From NCBI GenBank assembly GCA_964019335.1, contig OZ025660.1, positions 124,001 to 188,000 on the forward strand: a stretch of DNA of 64,000 nucleotides. Reading direction: 5' to 3'. The notes under the pieces were generated by a model, which saw only the letters and a list, made by a program, of their open reading frames with translations, searched no databases and was not told the DNA's origin. The translations under genes and the position numbers were made by a program. Position 1 is the first letter of the stretch. The number at the start of each line of letters is the position of its first letter. Positions 1-8,363 of the stretch are shown here, in pieces. Source of the DNA: Diplonema japonicum (lineage: Eukaryota; Euglenozoa; Diplonemea; Diplonemida; Diplonemidae).

Positions 1-232
1 TCTGTGTCATGCACGGTAGCACTGTGACCTGCATGCCGTTCTTCTCCCACACGTTGATCTTCCCCTCAATTTTGCCCTCCATCTTTCCCTTGTTCACCCA
101 GAAGACATCGTCGGTGTGCACGCCGTGTGCCTTCGTCTTGTGCCTTATGCTGAACTCCCTCCCGCCTGTCTTTGCTAGCACATCTTGAACAGGTCCCAGC
201 AGCTCTTTGAAGGTAGGGGGGATGGCGGCCAT
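1..232 (-). CDS. Mitochondrial porin (VDAC)-like protein, N-terminal part, cut by window edge
   Basis: An open frame of 77 codons starts at the ATG at 230-232 and runs off the left edge. It begins MAAIPPTFKELLG and continues with a short N-terminal helix and alternating polar/hydrophobic strands containing HKTKAHG and MEGKIEGKINVWEKNG. This layout matches the start of eukaryotic VDAC porins: an N-terminal amphipathic helix, a K-T-K strand with a following glycine, then a beta hairpin ending in a Y/M-G-hydrophobic-T strand. Such proteins form the 19-strand metabolite channel of the outer mitochondrial membrane. No intron is visible in the visible part. The assignment rests on pattern similarity to the first quarter of the family, so another beta-barrel protein such as a Tom40 relative is possible. 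Confidence 0.6.
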   Translation of the reverse strand, partial: MAAIPPTFKELLGPVQDVLAKTGGREFSIRHKTKAHGVHTDDVFWVNKGKMEGKIEGKINVWEKNGMQVTVLPCMTQ

Positions 233-3084
233 GTTTTCCCTGTTTTTATGAAACTGTAGTGGGACAGGGAATGAGAGGGGGGGGGAAAGAAAAAAAAGGA
301 CAGAAATACAGAACCAGATGAAGTGAGAGAGAACAACAGAATGCACAACGCGTGATGGGGGGAGGGGTGCCCACCCAAGAAGAAAAACGGTATGAAAACC
401 AATAGGGACACAACAACAGAGAAGAAAAACTAGCGGGTGGAGAGGGGGTCAGATGGGGCGTGGGCTACCTTTCCAATAAAAAAAAAAAAAAAGACTACCT
501 CCAAAGAGAGATATTTTGTAGACCTAAAAATATAAAAAAAAAAGGAAACTGGAGTTTACCCCATAGACTTCAAAAAAAAGGGATTTTGCGTTACATAAGG
601 TAATAATAAGGGAACACGTGTTATCACACTCTTCATCACCCCCCCAAAAAAACGGGGGGGGGAAATCAGAAAGAGAAGTGATACACAATCTTCTTTTTAT
701 TCTAAGAAAAAAAAAGAGAGGAACTGGCTTGTTTTGCACGTGTCGGGTAGAAACCTGGATAAGTTCATAGCCGTATAAACACATTGCTAGCCTCCCCCCC
801 CATTTGTTTAGACAAGCCAAACGACTCGCTCTTACAAAAAGAAAAAAAAGAGAAAAAAAATACATATGGACTGCCGGTATCAATAAATCAAATGGCCGAT
901 TGTCAAAAGGAAACAATGGAGTGAGGGAGAGAGAGAGTGCACTATAGAAATACAGCCACGTAACAAGGTAGTTGCGGCCTTTAAGATCTTCTCCACCAAA
1001 AGCCCCCCTTAAAAAAAAAAAGACTCCATAATTGGCATTACGGTACATAATGACCTCTGATGGCGGCAGTGAATAGAAATAACAAGATATTAGGTAGAAC
1101 AAAAAAAAATTCTTTTGCTTGTACGTAACAATCACACTTTCTCCCCCTTAGTAGGGAAAAAAAAAAAAGTGGCCTCTTCTTTCTTATTCTTCCCCCTTTT
1201 CTTTTTCCTGCCTGTCTTTTTTCTTTTTCTTTTTCTTTTTTTTTTTTAGAGAAAGAAATGAAGTATAAAAAAATAGGAAAAAAATTATTTAAGCTTTCAC
1301 ACACATTTTGATTGGGGTGTGGGGGGGGGGGTTCTTTTTTCTTTTTCTCCCCCTCCCCAATCTTTTCTCTTTTTTTCTCGGGGAGAAATACAAAAAAAGA
1401 AGGGAGGGAAACTAGATTTCTTTGGGTTTGTTTGTGGGTTTAAAACACACTGCTAAAAACCCCTCCTTTCTTTTTTTTTTCTTCTTTTCGTTAGACAAAA
1501 AAAAAAGTATTATAAAAAGAAAAAGAACTGCTGGAAAAAAAACACTATGATAGGGGGGGAAATGTGTTTATAAAAAAACACTTGCTAATGGTAGAGAATC
1601 AGGAAATGTGAGTTGAAACGTGCAATTCTTAAAAAAAGCCCCTTCCACTCCACTGTGTCTCATTCTCTTACCTTCTATTCTCTCTTGGGTTAGTGGGGAG
1701 CGGGCTTTCGGAGGCCTTTATTTTCTTTCGTTTTTCTTGTATCCCTTTTCCTGTGAAAATAAGCCCGGCAACCCCGTTCTTTTTTTCTTTTTCTTTTTTT
1801 GTCTTTTTCTTTCTTCCTCAAAATGTAAAGTGTGCGCAGAAGCTTCTTTCTATTCTTGACCTTAAAAAAAAGGAATCGAAGGCAATGGGCCTGTAATACC
1901 TGTTGCATGCTGCTGGGAGCCTGTAGAAAATAAGCCCCAGCGACCTACCATGAATCCTTCTTCTTTTTTCGTTCTTTTTTTCCCCCTTCTTTTTTTCTAT
2001 GAAAAAAGTTTTTCTTTTTTCTTCCGTTTCGTTCTTTCCACCTTTTCTCCCCCCCCACCCACAAGATAATTCGTAAATGACCCGCTTAAGGGGAGGTGTC
2101 ACTACACCTAGACCCGGCTAAAGGTCTTGCTGCCCCCTTGTCAAAAAAAGAAATACTGAGATGGCGTCCAGTGGATGGATGTTGCCCACCCAGTGATAAT
2201 TCTCAAAAAAGAAAAAAAAAGAAAAAAAAAAAAACCTCCCAAAAAAGGGTTATAAAGAAAATGACTAATGTGAGTATCCAAGAAGGAGACAGCAGTTTTT
2301 TATTTTTTTATTTTTTTTTATTTTTACTTTTATTTTTTTTTTTATTATTTCTTGTCACATGTCAAGATCGCAAAAAAAAAGAAAAAAAAACTTTTTTTAT
2401 TTTGAAAGATCGCACCTGTTTTGGTTGATGCAGGAAAGAGTCCCCAACCTCTCTATAATGACGCGACCTGTATACCAAACTCAGTGTTAAATACGTACAG
2501 GGAAGGAAAAAAAAAACTTAAATAAAAGCTATCACACAGGTTCGCATTAAACACCTTTCACGATATACAGTCACCTTCCTTACTCGATTTCCTCTTTCTT
2601 TCCCTTTTTCTTTTTTTTTTGTTGCATATGCACACTTGTCTCTGGCATCTTGGTCGATATATTGCGAAAAGACAGGGCACTTTTCTTTTTTTCTTTTTCT
2701 TTTTTTTTAAAAAAGTTTTTTGTCTCTACATCGTGGGGAGGGTAAAAAAAAAAAAAAAAACAAGAATTGCTTCCTTAACATCTTTACGTGGGAAGGAGGA
2801 CATCCCTCGCCACCATTGGCTGGGGTGGGAAAATAAAAAAAAATAAAATAAAAAACAAGGAGGAGAAATAAGACGCACCACTGGCCAAAAGCCACGGAGA
2901 CGGTGATCACCTTTTGTAGGCAACAAGTAAAGAAATCTCTTTTTTCAAAAAAAAAAAAATCACTGTGACAAAGGTGGAAGAAAGAAGAATTAAAACTGTA
3001 TAAATGGGGGGGAGAGGGGTCATACCAAAATGACCTACCTCAAAAAAAAAATTAAAAAAATAAGCTAATAAGCTAATAAAAAGG
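233..3084. other. Gene-free stretch, homopolymer-rich, with one dispersed repeat copy
   Basis: This 2.85 kb between the kinase 3' end and the porin start is dominated by A, T and pyrimidine runs. The open frames in it encode mainly runs of Phe and Lys and are not credible genes. A copy of a dispersed repeat with a small hairpin lies at 721-840. Pyrimidine-rich DNA of this kind is what would precede splice acceptors on the minus strand. Confidence 0.6.
721..840 (+). repeat. Dispersed hairpin repeat (family R2), copy 1
   Basis: The segment contains AAACCTGGATAAGTTCATAG, then a cytosine run, then GACAAGCCAAACGACTCG followed by a T/A-rich tail. The same two blocks in the same order occur at 21541-21660. 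Parts recur at 44913-44940, 56851-56880, 58741-58790 and 59670-59690. The second block is an imperfect short stem-loop (AAGTC-AA-GACT type). Confidence 0.55.
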
Positions 3085-5502
3085 CTATTCCTCGTCCGAA
3101 ATCGCAGAGCAGCTGGTCATGGTAGCAAGGGCCATATCAATCTCCTCGTAAGGGGGGTTGGCTGCCCCATCGATGTACTTTCTGAGGGTTTCAACGCCAA
3201 CGACGGCCTTGTCAGTGGTGAAATGCACAATGGGGGTGACAGTGTCATCATGAAGACAGGGGTTCCTGTAGGCCTCGGCTGCAGTGATGCGCTTCTGCGG
3301 GTCAGCGCAGAGCATGCCGCGGACCATATCCATCAGCAGCGTGTCTGAAGTGTGTTTGAAGGACAAGTCCTCCATGGTAGGGAAAGCCCCTCTCTCTAGC
3401 AGCTGGTAGATGACGACGCCCATGGAGTACACGTCAGAAGGCTTCCCGTGGTCCTCTTCAGGTGCTTTGTACTCGTCAACGTTGTATGACTTCTCAAATG
3501 GCATCGTGGAGTCGTGCTCGTACACATATGTGTCCCACTCCCCTTCCTCCCCGTCCTTGCTTGCCTCCATTGTGTATACTGCACGTGCTTGGCCTAAGCT
3601 TTTGTTGAAGAGAAACCCCTCAACGCTCCGTACCGTCGATACCATCACCTCCTTCGCTGCCTTCTTCACCTCATGCACTTCGATGATCTCACCGACTGAG
3701 GCGCCGCGTCCCTTTGCAAGTTTGTAGGCCTCGTACACCGGGCGGCTCCTCTCCGCATGCTCGAACCCCGTCACGATCATCTTGTCTTGCTCCTCGTTCA
3801 TGTTGATGTTCTGCGGGTTGATGCTCCTGTGCACGATGCCCTCCCTGTGCAGGAACGTCAGCGTCGACAGCAGCTGTCTGATATATCGTATCCTGTTGAA
3901 GGACCTGCGCTTCACTGTCCCCGTCTTGATCTTCTTGTAAAGCGTGTCGCCTGCCACTAGGTCGCTCACCGTGTACAACGTTCCCTCCCCGTCTTCAAGG
4001 ATCTCCTGCACGCGGCTGATGTAGTCCGAGTCTAGTGCCCCGAGCACCATCACCTCCTTCTCGAGCTTCTGCACTGTTTCAGTGTTGGTCATGTCGAGGG
4101 CACGGATCGTTCTGTACTTCCTACCAGTTCCTTTCATGCAGGTGCATGAGTGTGTGGTGCCCAAGTAGTCCTTCCCGATAGGCACCCCGAAGACATAGTC
4201 CCCCACAACAGGTGTGCTGGAGTCATAGACACTCGTGCTACTTCTATAGGAATCGGAGCCTGACTTCCCCAAAGCCGTGCAGCTGTTGAGCCATGGGTGC
4301 ATGAGGACCTCCTCTGCTGTCAACCTCTTTGTAGGGTCCAGGACGATCATCTTCTGCACCAAATCTACGGCATCAGCAGACACAGCCCTCAGCGGCTCCA
4401 TGGAGTAGTCTGCCGTCCTTATCAAACCGAACAGTGCCGTCATCTTCCCCCTGCTTGTGAGGGTTCGGTCGCGGCATACGAATGGCGGTCTGCCAGTAAG
4501 CAGTTCGTAGAGGGTGACACCAGCCGACCATATGTCAACTGGGGTCCCTCTGTAAGGGCCCTTCGAGTCAACAGAGAAGATCTCGGGTGCAACGTATTGC
4601 GGCGAGCCGTACGGGTCCTCCAGGAAGGCACTGTTAGGGCAGAGTGCTGCAAACCCAAAGTCAATGAGCTTGGTCTCACCTGTCATGCTTGAGACGAGGA
4701 TGTTCTCAGGCTTGATGTCCCTGTGGATCACGTTGTTGAAGTGGCAGTGGTGGATGGCTTCCATCAGCTGCTTGAAGTACATCTTCGCTTTGAACTCGCT
4801 TAGCTGCTTGGTGCGCAGTGTCTTTTGCAAGTCGTTGCCTTTGATGTACTCCAGCACGATGTGCACGTACCGTGCGCTCTCGAGCACCTGCTCCAAGTTG
4901 ATGATGCAGCGTGGACCAGAGATCTGGGACAGCATCCGTGCTTCTGCCCACACGTGCTTGTCAAGCTGCTTGGTCGATAATTTGTTTTTATCGAAAACCT
5001 TGATGGCGAAGACCTTGCGGGTGTCCTTCCGTGTGGCTGAGAAGACCACGCCGTAAGCTCCCACACCAATGCGAGACATCAGCTTGTAGGGACCCACCTC
5101 TTCGATGAGGTTAGTGTCTGGCGACAGTCGCTCTTGCGTCTGCACGACGTAGGAACCACCTATGATCCTGGTCCGCGGTGTGTGGGGTGAGTCGAGCCCG
5201 GTAGGTGACCCTGTGCTGGAGTACAACATTTGAACATTCAGTGGGGTTGCCGGGTTCAAGGAAGGATTGAGCGGTGTGGTAGGCACCAGACCCGTAGTGC
5301 GGGGCGTAAGCAGCCCCCCCCTCCCATCAGCCCCCCGTGGGGACGGTGCCCTCCCATTGAGCGTGTTCTTCCTGCCTGGCAGCAGCACGCCGTTGCTGTC
5401 GGTCAAGCGGTCGGCCTGCACCTCTCTCCTCTTGAAACTCGACTGTCTATTGCGCTCCTTTCGTACATTAGGGGGCTCTTCTGCTGCACAGCAGTTCCCC
5501 AT
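3085..5502 (-). CDS. Myristoylation-signal protein kinase with C-terminal pseudokinase domain
   Basis: This 805-aa protein has two kinase folds. The first (about residues 140-405) has the glycine loop GVGAYGVV (146-153), the beta-3 lysine in FAIKVF, HRDIKPEN (260-267), DFG (281-283), the APE motif and a CAMK/AGC-like C-lobe, so it should be an active Ser/Thr kinase. The second (about 455-780) has HRS in place of HRD (558-560), TGF in place of DFG (578-580) and arginine where the ATP lysine is expected, so it is probably catalytically dead. The chosen start (5500-5502) begins MGNCC, a typical N-myristoylation plus palmitoylation signal that suggests membrane attachment. An in-frame upstream extension is a poly-Phe artefact. 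A pyrimidine tract and CAG (5511-5513) lie 8 nt upstream. Despite the MGNCC start there are no EF hands, so it is not a CDPK. Confidence 0.9.
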   Translation of the reverse strand: MGNCCAAEEPPNVRKERNRQSSFKRREVQADRLTDSNGVLLPGRKNTLNGRAPSPRGADGRGGLLTPRTTGLVPTTPLNPSLNPATPLNVQMLYSSTGSPTGLDSPHTPRTRIIGGSYVVQTQERLSPDTNLIEEVGPYKLMSRIGVGAYGVVFSATRKDTRKVFAIKVFDKNKLSTKQLDKHVWAEARMLSQISGPRCIINLEQVLESARYVHIVLEYIKGNDLQKTLRTKQLSEFKAKMYFKQLMEAIHHCHFNNVIHRDIKPENILVSSMTGETKLIDFGFAALCPNSAFLEDPYGSPQYVAPEIFSVDSKGPYRGTPVDIWSAGVTLYELLTGRPPFVCRDRTLTSRGKMTALFGLIRTADYSMEPLRAVSADAVDLVQKMIVLDPTKRLTAEEVLMHPWLNSCTALGKSGSDSYRSSTSVYDSSTPVVGDYVFGVPIGKDYLGTTHSCTCMKGTGRKYRTIRALDMTNTETVQKLEKEVMVLGALDSDYISRVQEILEDGEGTLYTVSDLVAGDTLYKKIKTGTVKRRSFNRIRYIRQLLSTLTFLHREGIVHRSINPQNINMNEEQDKMIVTGFEHAERSRPVYEAYKLAKGRGASVGEIIEVHEVKKAAKEVMVSTVRSVEGFLFNKSLGQARAVYTMEASKDGEEGEWDTYVYEHDSTMPFEKSYNVDEYKAPEEDHGKPSDVYSMGVVIYQLLERGAFPTMEDLSFKHTSDTLLMDMVRGMLCADPQKRITAAEAYRNPCLHDDTVTPIVHFTTDKAVVGVETLRKYIDGAANPPYEEIDMALATMTSCSAISDEE

Positions 5503-5817
5503 GTTGTACCCTGTGTTGAAAAAATAATGAGTGAAAAGCAAAAAAGAAAAGAAGAAAAACAACGAGAAAACTCAACAAGTCTTTAAGAAAAACTCATGTG
5601 GGCAGGGAAAGTGGCTAGCAACGACCAACCAAAAAAAAAAAAACTCGAGCACTGCTCTCATGAAGAAATTCTCTTCACTAATTGGTGACCAGTCATTGTT
5701 CGGGCTGCTTGTCGCGAGGTGGACAAAAATAGAAAAAAAGAAGAGGAAACCAAGACATTCAAGGGATTTTCTGCCTGGTCAATAGGCTAGGGATCAGGGT
5801 AGGGATCAGGGTAGGGT
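5503..5817. other. Short intergenic segment with a small tandem repeat
   Basis: On the minus strand the left part is a long pyrimidine tract ending in CAG just before the kinase start. At 5788-5818 the 14-mer GGGATCAGGGTAGG is partly repeated immediately downstream of the phosphatase stop codon. No gene is visible. Confidence 0.5.
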
Positions 5818-6528
5818 TCAGGCGTACATTTCGCGGAGTTGTCGGAGGAAGCCCTCGTTGGGGCGTGCCATGCTGCGCTTTGTTTTGACGAAGGCAAGAG
5901 CGTCCTTAACGTTGGAGAGGCCGTTGTACTTGATGCTGAGGAGGTAGGCGATGACAAGGGTGGAGGAGCGGGACTTCCCTTGGGCACAGTTGACGAGCAC
6001 TGTCTTGCCAGCCTCGCGGTGTTTCGCGATGAAGGCGATGGCACTCTTTATGTCCTTGAGGGGCTCTGTGGGCGTGTCGTCCCAGTTCATTCGTAGAACT
6101 GTTATCAGCTTTGCTTTCTCACCTTCCTCGACCTTCTTCCCTACCAACGGGTAGAAGCTTTCAATGCCCTTCGCTGTTTGCACAGCTGCACTGTATTTGT
6201 AATGCCCTTGCCCCAACTCAAGGAGAGCATTCACACCCCCCAACAGCAGCCCCCCTGTCTCCTCCGTGGCCTCTATAATCACGTTACAAGGCTGCTTGCT
6301 TATCACCGCGCTTATGTAACCTCGGATGTCGTCTTCTGTCACATTGTCCTTCATGTGATCGGGGAGCTCCCTCCCACAGTTCGCGCACTTGGTTTCTCTG
6401 AACCTATTCGGAGACCATAAGGAGCAGTCCGTGGCACCAGTGAAGACAAGCTGGGTGCTCATTATACAACCTGCGTATGTATTATAGAGGCAGGTGTAAA
6501 ACGTGCAGGGGATCGAAGACTGAGCCAT
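5818..6528 (-). CDS. Dual-specificity protein phosphatase with N-terminal zinc-type motif
   Basis: This 236-aa protein carries a C-terminal dual-specificity phosphatase domain. The signature loop is VNCAQGKSRSST: nucleophile Cys181 and phosphate-binding Arg187 are present, but the usual His before the Cys is Asn180. A general-acid Asp is available in RMNWDDTP (about 148-152), and the C-terminal helices (KDALAFVKTKR, ARPNEGFLRQL) are typical of the family. The N-terminus has CSLWSPNRFRETKCANC followed by a His, a compact C..W...C..C..H pattern that probably binds zinc. The start is the first ATG (6526-6528). A CTTGCAG acceptor-like site ends at 6561, and the reading frame continues only as non-ATG codons above the ATG. 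No introns are seen. Confidence 0.85.
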   Translation of the reverse strand: MAQSSIPCTFYTCLYNTYAGCIMSTQLVFTGATDCSLWSPNRFRETKCANCGRELPDHMKDNVTEDDIRGYISAVISKQPCNVIIEATEETGGLLLGGVNALLELGQGHYKYSAAVQTAKGIESFYPLVGKKVEEGEKAKLITVLRMNWDDTPTEPLKDIKSAIAFIAKHREAGKTVLVNCAQGKSRSSTLVIAYLLSIKYNGLSNVKDALAFVKTKRSMARPNEGFLRQLREMYA

Positions 6529-6612
6529 CACTACGGATGACCCTTTTCTGCCTTGCAAACCTGCAAGAAAGGTTAGTGAAGGGAAAAAACGGGGGGGGAA
6601 GTTCTCTTTGTT

Positions 6613-8268
6613 TCATTCGTTCTCTTTGCTCTTGGCGGCAGCAGCTGGCGTCACGGCACCGGTTTTGAGACCGCTAGCCATGCTGGAGTCCATACTGAAC
6701 AGCCTCTTGATGTGCGAGCGGTACGTGGCACGGAGGACAGAACCGTGGTGCTGTGTCATGGGTTGGTAGTAATCGCCCCACATACCTCCCACACGAGATT
6801 CTCTAGTTCGGTGGCGAGCTCCTCAACAGCAGATGACGTCGGCTCGTCTTGCAGGATGACGCCTGTCAGCCTCTTGATCACCTCGGTCCGTATCTTCGTC
6901 GCTCGTGACAAGTGCTGCATAACAAGTCACATCACAAGTAAACATACCTCAGCAGGATGGTTACCCCCCACTGGGCTGGCCACCTTTTGCTTTTTTGCAT
7001 CATTCTCGTCTCCCACTGAGTCCCTCTGTGGTGCGTGCAGAATAAACAGCAACATACTTTTCTCTTGACATCCTTGTCTTCAGTCTTTTGCACCACTTCG
7101 GGCTTGGCTTTTGCTTCTTTTTTAGGTGCAGGTTTGGCTTTTGCTTCTTTCTCTTTTTTTGGCGCCGGTTTTTTGGCAGCCTTTGGAGGGGCTTTTTCAA
7201 GCTGTGATTAGGCTTAAGGTACTTAGCTTGCATGCATACCGCGACGTAGCGCACGGCGCAACCTTCTGACACACCGTTGGACTGCAGGGTGCCTGACTTC
7301 ACTTCCTTCCCGTTCCACACGAGTGTTGCCTTACCGGTGACGTCCTTGTCCGCGCTCACATGGGCAACAAAGTCCTGCACCTGCATTGTAGCCTCGACAG
7401 TGTACTTGCACGGTTCGCATCCTATTTGCTTTACTTCTACCGTCACCTTGCTGCTTTTCTCAGGCTCAGGCTCGGGTTCGGTCTCAGGCTCGGGCTCATA
7501 CTGAGGCTCCAAGGCAGCAACAGGTTCAGCACACTGTATCTGCGACACTGTTTGACTGTTGGAAAACAAGGCAGGAATCGCCTCCCAGGACTGCGTGACA
7601 GGGGCAGGGACGGACGAATGTTCAGGCTCGTCTACTTCGGTCTTCTGCGAGTCTTCGTCATCGTCTACAGTCGAGGGCACTGCTATCCTCTTCGCATCTC
7701 CTGCAACCTTGCTAGTCTGTTCCACTGCTTGTTGCTTCTGCTGCTCCTGCTTCGCCTGATCCTGAGCACTTACTTCTTCCTCTTCACTTGCTTCCTCTAG
7801 CACAGGTACATCAATAGCCTTCGGATCGCTAGATTCGATTATCTTCTTAGCAGGCAGGCTGTCGTTGCTGTCAGGGAGGGGGCTACTATTGGGAATGGGA
7901 CTGCTATCGGGAAGGGGACTGCTTTCAGGAAGGGGATTGCTGTCGGGATCGATCCTGTCCTCGTCCTCCGGATGTGCAGCAAGGACGTGAGAGGTAACAA
8001 GGTACTTCAGGGGAAGTCTCTCTGCAGCACTAACATTGGGGTCGTGTTTGAAGACCTCGCCGCACATGGGGCAGCACACCTCGTCACAGGTGTCCTCTGC
8101 CATCCCCAGTGGGTCGTTGTATGCGTCATGCCCCCCTGCGTCTGCTTCGGAGTCCGACTCAGAAGTAGTCTCGCTCTCCAGCTCCCACTCCTCCTCCTCG
8201 GAGGACTCGCGTCTCCTGCCTCTCCCCCTGCCCCTGCCCCTTGCTGACCCACTTGCCCGGCCTGGCAT
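6613..8268 (-). CDS. Ubiquitin-like plus TFIIS central-domain-like protein, five exons
   Basis: Exons are 8268-7240, 7201-7058, 7025-6948, 6914-6786 and 6750-6613. The introns are 38, 32, 33 and 35 nt, all GTATG(T/C)...AG, and every junction is phase 0, giving 505 aa. The N-terminus is an arginine/glycine then acidic tract, followed by a Cys-x2-Cys...His...His segment (CPMCGEVFKH), proline/serine repeats and E-P repeats. Next is a beta-grasp, ubiquitin-like segment ending in GVSEGCAVRYVA, and a Lys/Ala/Pro tail in exon 2. Exons 4-5 (KIRTEVIKRLTGVI, VEELATELENLVWE, YRSHIKRLFSM, LKTGAVTP) match the three-helix TFIIS central (M) domain, which binds RNA polymerase II. The C-terminal TFIIS zinc ribbon is absent. 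The unspliced frame would end in an implausible basic tail. A CTTGCAG lies 4 nt before the ATG. The TFIIS-M and intron calls are strong; the ubiquitin-like call is weaker. Confidence 0.8.
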
Positions 8269-8363
8269 TTATCTGCAAGACAGTTTTGCTGTCATTAATT
8301 TCTGTAAAAAAACGAGCAAAAAACATGGCAAACAACTGTTAAGTTGTTTGAATACAAATCTGC

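Noticed and set aside
3085-5502. CDPK identity suggested by the MGNCC start.
   Set aside because: There are no EF hands; the C-terminus is a second kinase fold.
5788-5820. Telomere-like GGGATCAGGGTAGG repeats.
   Set aside because: Only about two imperfect units, not a TTAGGG-type array, and directly after a gene's stop codon.
7000-7240. The unspliced basic C-terminus of the TFIIS-like gene as a histone H1-like tail.
   Set aside because: It depends on reading through four short introns; the spliced frame gives a recognisable domain and better composition.
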